55,457 nucleotides of DNA from a virus: IMG/VR virus record IMGVR_UViG_3300020472_000032, positions 1-55,457 of that record; one strand, given 5' to 3'. The notes below the pieces were generated by a model that was given only the letters and a program-made list of their open reading frames with translations, did not search any database and was not told where the DNA came from. A program made the position numbers and the translations under genes. This document shows, in pieces, positions 23,850 through 31,104 of the stretch; the first letter of the stretch is position 1; every line of letters begins with the position of its first letter.

Positions 23850-24494
23850 TTAGCCAGTTGCTCTGCTTGTACCTGGTGTATTTGAACTACCACCTTGTTC
23901 AGGTGCTAGTGTATTAGTTCCGCCTTGATCAAGTGTATGTTCACAATTATCATAACGTATTGTCATTGATATTTGTACTTGTTCACTTGCCGCATAAGTT
24001 ACATCACCAAAACTAACGTTTGTTAGCATTGCACCTTTTAATATAAAAGATTCTGTAGGATCAATACTTGTTTCTTGTCCGCCTGGACCTGATGCTGAAC
24101 CATGAGAACCATCTAGCATATCAATTGCACATTCAAACTTATAATTTGATGCGGCTTCTTGTGTTGCTTGATTTTCATGATCTGTTTGTTTGCTTAATTG
24201 TGAGTTTACTGCTGAAACTACATCACCTGCAATATCATCTCGTACTACTAATGTAATAGGATCCCATGTGTGTTTTCCAAGCATATAAATTCTAGAATTG
24301 TAAACATCTAATGTTGTTTCATCGTATGTAATTCCTGGTCTGGTAACGCTAACTACGTTTTCTGTTATAGAAACAGTATTACCTACTGAATTTCCAAATC
24401 CTGTTAATAGGACTCTAAAACGAAATTGTAGTTTAGGCATCGCGGCTGGTCCGCTTCCACCACTTACAGGAACTGTAAATTTGTTTAGTGCCAT
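23850..24494 (-). CDS. 19: Tail tube protein (T4 gp19)
   Basis: 214 residues against 163 in T4. Strands FRFRVLLTGFG, PGITYDETTLDVYNSRIYMLG and DPITLVVRDD form the first sheet, and MTIRYDNCEHTL forms the last strand. Between them is a Gly/Ser-rich insertion (DGSHGSASGPGGQE) probably exposed in the tube lumen or surface. It forms hexameric rings stacked inside the gp18 sheath. It lies directly after gp18, as in T4, and has a late promoter and GGGAG. Confidence 0.8.
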   Translation of the reverse strand: MALNKFTVPVSGGSGPAAMPKLQFRFRVLLTGFGNSVGNTVSITENVVSVTRPGITYDETTLDVYNSRIYMLGKHTWDPITLVVRDDIAGDVVSAVNSQLSKQTDHENQATQEAASNYKFECAIDMLDGSHGSASGPGGQETSIDPTESFILKGAMLTNVSFGDVTYAASEQVQISMTIRYDNCEHTLDQGGTNTLAPEQGGSSNTPGTSRATG

Positions 24495-24543
24495 TTTTTA
24501 TAACTCCCAATAGTTAAATTTATCTTCTTACTGAAGCTAATTG

Positions 24544-24551
24544 TATTTATG
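24544..24551 (-). promoter_or_regulatory. Late promoter core CATAAATA for gp19
   Basis: Minus strand CATAAATAC lies about 50 nt before the gp19 ATG. The leader contains GGGAG. Confidence 0.6.
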
Positions 24552-24582
24552 AAAAACTCCTTGAAAATTTTCTGGGGTCAGA

Positions 24583-24608
24583 AGAATAGGCCCAAACGGG
24601 CCTATTCT
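24583..24608 (-). terminator. Perfect 11-bp inverted repeat between gp18 and gp19
   Basis: The arms at 24583-24593 and 24598-24608 (AGAATAGGCCC and its complement) enclose a 4-nt loop just after the gp18 stop codon. There is no long T-run, so it may terminate partially or stabilise the abundant sheath mRNA. Confidence 0.6.
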
Positions 24609-24619
24609 AAGTAGATTAA

Positions 24620-27097
24620 TTAACCAAGTTGTCCGGTATTAACAATTCTTACTGGAATATAGATGAATTCTATACTCTTAGCAGGAGCAATAGCAACATC
24701 AATGTATAATTCATTTTTGTCTATTCTCGCTGGTGTATTGTTAGACCTATCACAAACTACTGCAAAGTCACTTAAACCTCTTTTAGCTTCAATATCTAAA
24801 AGGAAGTTTGTAAACATTAACTGAGCTCTAGATCTTGTTGTTTCATCATTAGGTTCAAACAAGAACGGTCTAGCTAATACATCAAATCTTTCACGCAAAT
24901 ATGCTACTAAACGTGCAACATTTACACGATCTAATGCACTAGTAGTGCTATGTAGCGATTTCTGTCCAAATATTGTTATACCACTATCTGGAAAGTTTGC
25001 AATCGGATTCATTTTTGCTATATACAAACTATCTCTTTGACTGTTTGTTAATGCAGTTGCTTTAAATTCGTTTTCGCCGTCAACATAACCAACACCAGAT
25101 GCGTTAGAAATAACACCTCTGTTTAGTCCTGCTGGAGCAAACCACTGATAAGACACAGCATCACTTGTTGCAATCTGATATAATACTGAATGTGATGGAT
25201 ATGTAACTACTGTAGCTCCTTCTGTAGGCTCAGTTGCCTTCAATGCAGGATAGTATGTTGCACTATAGGTGCTTTTAGTTACTAGAGCATCTTCGCCGTT
25301 TTCTGTTGCTCCTGCTCCGCCGATCCATGTAACAATGTCAGTTGGTGACTTACGTAAAGGTGAGTCAATAATAACAAATGCAGTATTGCCTCTGTTATTG
25401 TTCATTGTAATCATTTCATCTGCTAATTCAGGATAACCAGGTGCGGCAATTAATGAATAATTTAGATTTGCATCTAAGTTATCTGTATCAGAGGCACATG
25501 ACTGCATTGCAGTTGCAACAACTTTACGTTGAGCATATCTTCCAAATGCACCTGAACCATCTGCATGATTAGAAGCACCATTTCTCCAAGCTGTACCATT
25601 CCATGTACGAACTGTGTTTTTACTTTGTGCCATGTTAATCACAACCATTCCAGTTGGATAAATCGCGGCATTTGGTGCTCCAGTAATTTCTGTTGCGTTA
25701 CCGCCATCTGATGCATCTGCGGCTGTGTCTGTAATATCAGCAAATAGAACACCATTTGATGTACTTTGATCTGCATTACTATGAAGTACCCATGCACTAT
25801 TACCAGCATTTCTCTGATAAATTTTTGGATAATCACGCTCATTTGCTAAACCATATCCACAACTAGTTGTATCTATCCAAAGATCTCCTGCACTTGGTCC
25901 TGTTGGAGCCGTTGTAGCATAAGTTGGAGTAATAGTTGTATAGTTACTACCATTTACTTTGTAAACGTCTAATGCAGTAAGTGAATTATCAAACCAATAT
26001 GTACCAGTTGCGGCGGTACCAGTTGGTTCTGCGTTTTGTGCTTTTTTAGCAGTTATAGCATCAAGATTTGCAACTCCACCTGCGTCAGAAACTTGTTGCA
26101 AAATAATTAATGCTTTAGTATTTGCATCAACGTCAGCTAAAAAGTTACCTGCTACAGCAGTTGTAGATGTTAATGCAGTTGCACTTGAACCATCTTGTGG
26201 TATAAAGTCGCCAATAGTAGCTGACATACCAGCACCTAATGCACTTGTTACACCCTGAAGTGAAGTAAGTGTCCAGCTACCTGTACCAGAATGCTTATAA
26301 ATTTTTAAGTCTAAGCCGTTACCTGGTGAAGTAGTTTTAATCCAAACATCTCCTGCTCCTGGTGATGCTGGTGCACTATAGTGAGCGGCCCAAGTTACAG
26401 TTTCTCCTGAACTAAGATTGCCGTCGCTGTCTAGTTCTTCCCATGCTCCACCTACTCCATAAAAGTATTCAAGTGATGCATTACCGTCTTGGTCTAAGTG
26501 TACAACAACTAGGAAGTTTCCGTTAACTATAGATGTAGTTATTGAATATCCACTAGCACCCAATGAATGAGCATCAGTTGCTGTAGCATTTACTTCGATA
26601 GTTGGAGTTTGCTTTTCCCAAGCACTAGAAGTTGCATTCCATTTATTAATACCATATTCGCTGGCATCTGTGTCAATCCACATACTATTAGCAGTTGCGT
26701 ATGTTGCTGTTGGTGTTGTGGTTGTGGGGATAAGTTGTGTAGTGTTTATGTTTGCTCTTGAAATATACGCACTACCACCTTGTCCCAAAAAGCTGTAAGC
26801 GGCCAACAATCCGTATTCGCTAGTTTCGTCGCCAACGATTGGTGTTGTTCCACTCTTTCTGAAGAAAACGTCTCCAAAATTTTGTGTTAATTCTCTCTGA
26901 GATGTTACCAGTAGCGGTGTGTTTGCTTTTGCACTTTTTGTATATGGTGCAATAGAGTCAGAAGCACTACCTGTAGGATCAGTTTTATCCTGTCCTGTTG
27001 CAACCATTATAAACGGTATAGTACCGGCGCCTGGTCCGGCGTATGCTGATTCGTCTGAAACACTAACTGAAACACCTGGTGATGTTAATGTAGCCAT
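24620..27097 (-). CDS. 18: Contractile tail sheath protein (T4 gp18) with large modular insertion
   Basis: 825 residues against 659 in T4. The N-terminal domain (TSPGVSVSVSDESAYAGPGAG) and C-terminal domain (from about residue 640: FPDSGITIFGQKSL, DRVNVARLVAYLRERF, FEPNDETTRSRAQ, FIYIPVRIVNTGQ) are typical of gp18 and carry the inter-subunit contacts. The middle, about residues 120-510, is an array of about five modules of the form PxxPxxGDxWxDTxxxxxLxxYxxxxxxW, rich in Thr, Ser and Gly. The array probably projects from the sheath surface. A late promoter and AAGGGG precede the gene. Confidence 0.92.
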   Translation of the reverse strand: MATLTSPGVSVSVSDESAYAGPGAGTIPFIMVATGQDKTDPTGSASDSIAPYTKSAKANTPLLVTSQRELTQNFGDVFFRKSGTTPIVGDETSEYGLLAAYSFLGQGGSAYISRANINTTQLIPTTTTPTATYATANSMWIDTDASEYGINKWNATSSAWEKQTPTIEVNATATDAHSLGASGYSITTSIVNGNFLVVVHLDQDGNASLEYFYGVGGAWEELDSDGNLSSGETVTWAAHYSAPASPGAGDVWIKTTSPGNGLDLKIYKHSGTGSWTLTSLQGVTSALGAGMSATIGDFIPQDGSSATALTSTTAVAGNFLADVDANTKALIILQQVSDAGGVANLDAITAKKAQNAEPTGTAATGTYWFDNSLTALDVYKVNGSNYTTITPTYATTAPTGPSAGDLWIDTTSCGYGLANERDYPKIYQRNAGNSAWVLHSNADQSTSNGVLFADITDTAADASDGGNATEITGAPNAAIYPTGMVVINMAQSKNTVRTWNGTAWRNGASNHADGSGAFGRYAQRKVVATAMQSCASDTDNLDANLNYSLIAAPGYPELADEMITMNNNRGNTAFVIIDSPLRKSPTDIVTWIGGAGATENGEDALVTKSTYSATYYPALKATEPTEGATVVTYPSHSVLYQIATSDAVSYQWFAPAGLNRGVISNASGVGYVDGENEFKATALTNSQRDSLYIAKMNPIANFPDSGITIFGQKSLHSTTSALDRVNVARLVAYLRERFDVLARPFLFEPNDETTRSRAQLMFTNFLLDIEAKRGLSDFAVVCDRSNNTPARIDKNELYIDVAIAPAKSIEFIYIPVRIVNTGQLG

Positions 27098-27128
27098 TTA
27101 ATTTCCCCTTCTCTTAAAGTGATATATG

Positions 27129-27136
27129 TATTTACC
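27129..27136 (-). promoter_or_regulatory. Late promoter core GGTAAATA for gp18
   Basis: Minus strand GGTAAATAC lies about 30 nt before the gp18 ATG. Confidence 0.65.
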
Positions 27137-27187
27137 GTACCCTTGTTAAAACCATTGTTTTAAGCCGTTAAATACGTACTTAATGAC

Positions 27188-27216
27188 TTGACAAACCGAA
27201 GTTTTTTCCATATAAT
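27188..27216 (+). promoter_or_regulatory. Perfect-consensus sigma70 early promoter (plus strand)
   Basis: TTGACA (27188-27193), 17 bp, TATAAT (27211-27216), with a leader of about 20 nt ending in GAGAGG. It drives the DUF3310-like gene against the direction of the surrounding late genes. Confidence 0.85.
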
Positions 27217-27241
27217 AGTAAAATATAACGAGAGGATATCC

Positions 27242-27514
27242 ATGGCTATTGATTACAAATTTAATGAAGCAGAATTAATAAAAGAACTACAACAATATGT
27301 TGATTCAACTTATGATCAACATTACAGTAAAAATAAATTTCAGGCTACTGAATTTATTATAGACGCTGGACATGGCGAAGGATTTTGTATTGGTAATATT
27401 ATGAAGTATGCTCAACGATATGGTAAAAAGGATGGATATAATAGGAAAGACTTACAAAAAGTTTTACACTATGCATTAATTGCCTTGAGTGTACACGATC
27501 TTAACCAATCGTAA
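27242..27514 (+). CDS. DUF3310-like nucleotide-kinase-associated small protein
   Basis: 90 residues from the ATG at 27242, chosen because GAGAGG is 8 nt upstream and the promoter lies just before; the frame extends further left into the promoter. The core FCIGNIMKYAQRYGKKDG, then RKDLQKVLHYALIAL, matches DUF3310 (FCLGNAxKYxxRxGKK...DLxKAxxYL), short phage proteins of unknown role sometimes labelled nucleotide kinase. It is an early gene on the opposite strand within the late tail block. Its end overlaps gp13 by 14 bp in convergent orientation. Confidence 0.75.
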   Translation: MAIDYKFNEAELIKELQQYVDSTYDQHYSKNKFQATEFIIDAGHGEGFCIGNIMKYAQRYGKKDGYNRKDLQKVLHYALIALSVHDLNQS

Positions 27515-28241
27515 CGTAACCAATACTACTTTCACCAGAAACAAATAATCTTAAATCTTGTTCTAGTTTTTCAATACTAGCTTGTGCATCAGCCCTTAAT
27601 GTTTCTGCATTAAGGCTGGTTCCACCTTGTGGGCCAGCAATAGTATTAAACTTGCCACGTGCTTCACTTAACATTAATTTACTGTGTGCTAATGCATATT
27701 CTTTCAACCATGGTCCTGCATAGATATCTGTCAACAAACTTTCATCATCTACATGTTTGTATACCCAAAGCACAACAGATGTATTTGCTTTTGGTTTTCT
27801 ATGTACAGTAAGTTTACTATTTCTAACATTCCATGTAAAAAGATATTCACTGCCAAACAATTTGCCTAGTGTTTCTCGGTGTTGTTGTAATGCATCAAAC
27901 GTTGCTAGTCCGCCTGCTCTACCACCAGCTAACAAATATGTGTTTAAATATGCCGCCTCAAATGGTTCAAAGTCGTTACCACTACTAGCATTTGTACCAC
28001 TTGTTCTTGTTAAAATATCACGTACTTCTACAATTTCAGTAGGTAATGTGTACTCTTGTATATCTTCTTTAAGTTCTAAAAATACATAGGCTTCTTCAAC
28101 TGAGTTTTCACTGCGTTGTCTGTATTTTTCAAAACTTTTATTAATAGCCAAGTCATAATGTTCAGGATCGAGTTCAACATCGACCATCTGTCCACCAAGT
28201 CGTAGCTCTATTTCTTTTGTTAAATCTTCTTTTAGTGCCAT
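27501..28241 (-). CDS. 13: Neck protein (T4 gp13)
   Basis: 246 residues against 309 in T4. The N-terminus LTKEIELRLGGQMVDVELDPEHYDLAINKSFEKYRQ matches the T4 gp13 beginning (LKDVILRRLGAPxINVELTPDQIYDCIxRALELY), followed by YVFLELKEDIQEYTLP. The C-terminal helical region has AHSKLMLSEARGKF. gp13 and gp14 complete the filled head so that tails join. A leaderless late promoter precedes it. Confidence 0.8.
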   Translation of the reverse strand: MALKEDLTKEIELRLGGQMVDVELDPEHYDLAINKSFEKYRQRSENSVEEAYVFLELKEDIQEYTLPTEIVEVRDILTRTSGTNASSGNDFEPFEAAYLNTYLLAGGRAGGLATFDALQQHRETLGKLFGSEYLFTWNVRNSKLTVHRKPKANTSVVLWVYKHVDDESLLTDIYAGPWLKEYALAHSKLMLSEARGKFNTIAGPQGGTSLNAETLRADAQASIEKLEQDLRLFVSGESSIGYVTIG

Positions 28242-28245
28242 ACTA

Positions 28246-28944
28246 CTATTTACCTTGTTTGAAGTAGTCTGCCGTATACTTTAGCAGTTGCTTCATTTGT
28301 TTTGCATCAGCAGGAAACGTATCTCTAAAACGTTGCCAAACAGGTAGTTGTGCTTTATATGCTTCAGGATTACGTAAAGCACCTTCTGGATTATCTGTAT
28401 CTCTCATTTCATCTGCTAAATCACTTGCATAAGCCATAAGTTCATGTGGATCTCTAAGGTAACTACGCATTAAATCTGCATCAGTACCACCTGCTTTTTT
28501 CTTTTCAATGCCACGTTGAAACCCGCTCTTATATGTGTTTAATACATCACCGCCCATTTTATCATATTGATTCCAATGAATAGTTTCATGTTGTAGCATT
28601 CGCATTAATATTTTTTTGAAAGTTTTAGGACCGTACACGCCTTCTAAATTTTTAGAATGTAGAAATACTGTAATAAATTTGCCTTCTTTTTCAGACCAAT
28701 CTGCCGACGCACTTATCCATTCATCTGGATCCTTACGATCATTATAATCTGTTATAAATTCAATAGGAAAGTCTTCTGTTTCAAAATTAAGAAGTTCTTC
28801 TAGTTCGTTGATATCGTCTTTGTCATTATTATTACTTAAATGTTCTTGATAATCAGCCAAAGCACTATCAATAGCAGGCTCTAGGTCTGCTAAGAATTCC
28901 CAATCGGGTTCAACTTTTGCTTCAGTAAATTCCCAAAATTTCAT
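28246..28944 (-). CDS. HExxH metallopeptidase-like late protein, possible internal head protein
   Basis: 232 residues. LQHETIHWNQY at 117-127 contains HExxH (residues 119-123), and a downstream DPHELMAYASDL supplies a second Glu (E168). That gives the HExxH...E arrangement of gluzincin zinc metallopeptidases. The first residues, MKFWEFTEAKVEP, closely resemble the capsid-targeting peptide of T4 internal proteins (MKTYQEFIAEA type), with a possible gp21 cleavage after E8. It is transcribed from a leaderless late promoter between gp13 and an early gene. The inference is a protease packaged in the head and delivered with DNA; a role in particle maturation is the alternative. Confidence 0.6.
   Translation of the reverse strand: MKFWEFTEAKVEPDWEFLADLEPAIDSALADYQEHLSNNNDKDDINELEELLNFETEDFPIEFITDYNDRKDPDEWISASADWSEKEGKFITVFLHSKNLEGVYGPKTFKKILMRMLQHETIHWNQYDKMGGDVLNTYKSGFQRGIEKKKAGGTDADLMRSYLRDPHELMAYASDLADEMRDTDNPEGALRNPEAYKAQLPVWQRFRDTFPADAKQMKQLLKYTADYFKQGK
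28247..28254 (-). promoter_or_regulatory. Late promoter core GGTAAATA, 5 nt before gp13 ATG
   Basis: The minus strand reads GGTAAATA, GTAGT, ATG. The core overlaps the 3' end of the metallopeptidase-like gene, and there is no Shine-Dalgarno sequence. Confidence 0.65.
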
Positions 28945-28949
28945 ACAAG

Positions 28950-28957
28950 TATTTATT
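28950..28957 (-). promoter_or_regulatory. Late promoter core AATAAATA, 5 nt before ATG
   Basis: The minus strand reads AATAAATA, CTTGT, ATG. The core overlaps the 3' end of the 412-residue gene. Confidence 0.6.
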
Positions 28958-30191
28958 TGAATACTTGCAGTATTATTGTTTCAGGATTAAATCTACCGTT
29001 AAGTTTAGTTTCAGTTGTTTTGAGGATTTCAAATTGTTTAGGTACTTTGTGCTTTGTAATCTTTTTCCACTGAGCTAATACCTCTTGTGGCTTACGTATA
29101 GTTTTTTGCACACTACGTTCTGGATCAAAGAACTGTATAGTTGTACCTTTTACTTTAAGAGTTGCATGTGCCTCTGGATAGTAAATACCAATTTTTCGTG
29201 TTTTGCAGTTAAACACAACTAACATTGTTGAGTCAATAATTTCAGCTGGTTCTTTACTGGTAATACCAAAGTCACTATCATATACTTTGTACTTTAGTTT
29301 TTTTACTTGTTCGGCCGCAGTTTTTTGTTTTGGCTTTCTAACAATTCTTGTGTGTTTATTTTCAGCTAACATAATATCAAATGCTTGAAACATACGTTCA
29401 TAAAATGCTAATGCATCTTTACGTTGTGCTTTGTTTAGATGATCATAGCCTTCTTCTAATTGCTTTTGCATTTCATCACGTTTAGCAGGTGGTGGAAGAT
29501 TATCTAGTTCACGATATTCTTCTAATGGACCTGTGTACCATTTACGCATGAATCTAACATGTCCTAAGTTAGTGCCTACACGTTTGAGAGTTTGCAGAAT
29601 GTTTTTGTCTTTGAGTTTGTTCTTCTGTGGATCAATTAAAAACTCATCAATCCAAGTTTCTATGTCTTCAATTTTTTCTTCGGCGGCTTCTTCTAAACGT
29701 TCTTGTATTGTAGGAACATAACCTTTTTTAGTTTTCTTCTCTTCTTCTTTCTTTTCTTCAATCATAGTAGAACCAGTTTCAATTAATTCTGCTATACGTT
29801 TAGTAATCCATTCTGTCATTGGTTTAATATCACCAGATGTGCCTGGGCATGACTGCCAATACTCTTGTTCTTTTTCATTGTAATCAGGACAACCGTCTAA
29901 CAATAACTTACAATTAATACCTAGCACTATTTGAAACTTGCCGGCTTTTCTTACACTAGCAATATCATCTTTAGTATAGCCGTTTTGCTTCATCCATGTA
30001 AATGTGTGTTCTACATTGTCACTATATTTAAAATTCATATAGTAAAAATCATGTACTGAAGATTTTAATCTAGAATACTTTGCACCATCAAGGTTTTCCC
30101 AACCTTCAAAACTAGGTGCTTGTAAACCTCTAGTACCTCGTCTAGGTGCTGATGATTTCTTCTTTTTTCTAATTTTAACTCCACTAGCCAT
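28953..30191 (-). CDS. Conserved T4-like marine phage protein, basic N-terminus (412 aa)
   Basis: The N-terminus is strongly basic (KIRKKKKSSAPRRGTRG), then FEGWENLDGAKYSRLKSSVHDFYYMNFK and WMKQNGYTKDDIASVRKAG. These blocks are shared, as I recall, with long hypotheticals of T4-like cyanophages, as is the C-terminal KTRKIGIYYPEAHATLKVKG...SVQKTIRKP. No enzyme motif is seen; the Lys-rich N-terminus suggests nucleic-acid binding. Unlike its late neighbours it has a sigma70-type promoter and a strong AGGAGG, so it is probably an early gene. Confidence 0.7.
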   Translation of the reverse strand: MASGVKIRKKKKSSAPRRGTRGLQAPSFEGWENLDGAKYSRLKSSVHDFYYMNFKYSDNVEHTFTWMKQNGYTKDDIASVRKAGKFQIVLGINCKLLLDGCPDYNEKEQEYWQSCPGTSGDIKPMTEWITKRIAELIETGSTMIEEKKEEEKKTKKGYVPTIQERLEEAAEEKIEDIETWIDEFLIDPQKNKLKDKNILQTLKRVGTNLGHVRFMRKWYTGPLEEYRELDNLPPPAKRDEMQKQLEEGYDHLNKAQRKDALAFYERMFQAFDIMLAENKHTRIVRKPKQKTAAEQVKKLKYKVYDSDFGITSKEPAEIIDSTMLVVFNCKTRKIGIYYPEAHATLKVKGTTIQFFDPERSVQKTIRKPQEVLAQWKKITKHKVPKQFEILKTTETKLNGRFNPETIILQVFK

Positions 30192-30217
30192 AGATGCCTC
30201 CTGTTAATATTTCTATA

Positions 30218-30246
30218 AGTATAACAATACTAGTTAGTTTTGTCAA
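30218..30246 (-). promoter_or_regulatory. Sigma70-type early promoter for the 412-residue gene
   Basis: Minus strand: TTGACA at 30241-30246, a 17-bp spacer, and TATACT at 30218-30223. It is back-to-back with the plus-strand late promoter at 30249-30256. Confidence 0.75.
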
Positions 30247-30248
30247 TC

Positions 30249-30256
30249 GGTAAATA
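30249..30256 (+). promoter_or_regulatory. Late promoter core GGTAAATA for the neck operon
   Basis: Plus-strand GGTAAATAC, six nt before an ATG that opens a five-codon frame whose TGA overlaps the real start at 30277. The short leader contains GGAG. Confidence 0.6.
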
Positions 30257-30276
30257 CAGTATATGGAGAATTCTAC

Positions 30277-31104
30277 ATGAAATTAGGTGCTATTATTTGG
30301 GGATTACCAGAAAATTATAACGTTACAGTATATAATAAATTAGGTAAAATCTTAAAAACAATAACAGAAAGCCAATTAACTAAAATAGGCATTCATAAAG
30401 AACATACTTTATGGTTAGGCTCTTGTTATGAAACAGAATTAACATTACTACGTGAAAGTGATACTGTTTCTATGGAGTTATCAGCTAACGGAAGTAAAGC
30501 ATATGGTAGTAAAGATCCTCGAGATTATCTTAAACATTTTAAAGCAGAAGGCTTTACACATATTATGTTACTACAAATGCCAGTCCTAATAGGATTGCCT
30601 GGGCAAATGAATTTTTCTAGGTCTATTGTAAAGGATTTAAATCTAGATAAGTTAGAAGAATATATTGCACCTACAGGAGAAGCTGTTCCTGCCAATATTG
30701 AGGCAATAACAAACTTATTAAATTTAATAGATAACAAGGAAAGTATACATTTTATAGCACAACCAAATCATATGACAGCTATTGCTGATGATTGGGACTT
30801 ATCTCCTATAATAGTAGATTTAAGATATGCTACACATGAATTTATGTTATTCAATAAACCCTTAGCTAATATTAATGAAGATAACATTAAATCATATGAT
30901 TTTGGTAGTGTTGGTATGCATACAGGTGATAGAGGGTGGGTGTCAGATGTAAAAGCATCAGCATTTTTACGTGTATTAGAAGCCACTACACCAAACAAAG
31001 ATGATATAGAAGAAGTATTAACAGGTAGCTTAGAACTTAATATTTACAATGAAGATATTTTATTAGGGTTATGTAAATCTATAAAGGAAATAAACGATGC
31101 CTAG
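30277..31104 (+). CDS. Hypothetical protein heading the neck operon (275 aa)
   Basis: Unrecognised. Soluble alpha/beta-type protein beginning MKLGAIIWGLPENYNVTVYN, with a possible active-site-like LWLGSCYETEL (about residue 45) and a later HFIAQPNHMTAIADDWDL and GMHTGDRGWVS. The hydrophobic strand followed by GSCYE and His/Asp-containing segments is loosely like SGNH-type hydrolases, but this is weak. First gene of the plus-strand operon; GGAG lies 9 nt before the ATG and the end overlaps gp14 by 8 bp. Confidence 0.6.
   Translation: MKLGAIIWGLPENYNVTVYNKLGKILKTITESQLTKIGIHKEHTLWLGSCYETELTLLRESDTVSMELSANGSKAYGSKDPRDYLKHFKAEGFTHIMLLQMPVLIGLPGQMNFSRSIVKDLNLDKLEEYIAPTGEAVPANIEAITNLLNLIDNKESIHFIAQPNHMTAIADDWDLSPIIVDLRYATHEFMLFNKPLANINEDNIKSYDFGSVGMHTGDRGWVSDVKASAFLRVLEATTPNKDDIEEVLTGSLELNIYNEDILLGLCKSIKEINDA

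Noticed and set aside
27188-27241. N-terminal extension of the DUF3310-like gene
   Set aside because: The extension covers the promoter itself; GAGAGG precedes the ATG at 27242.
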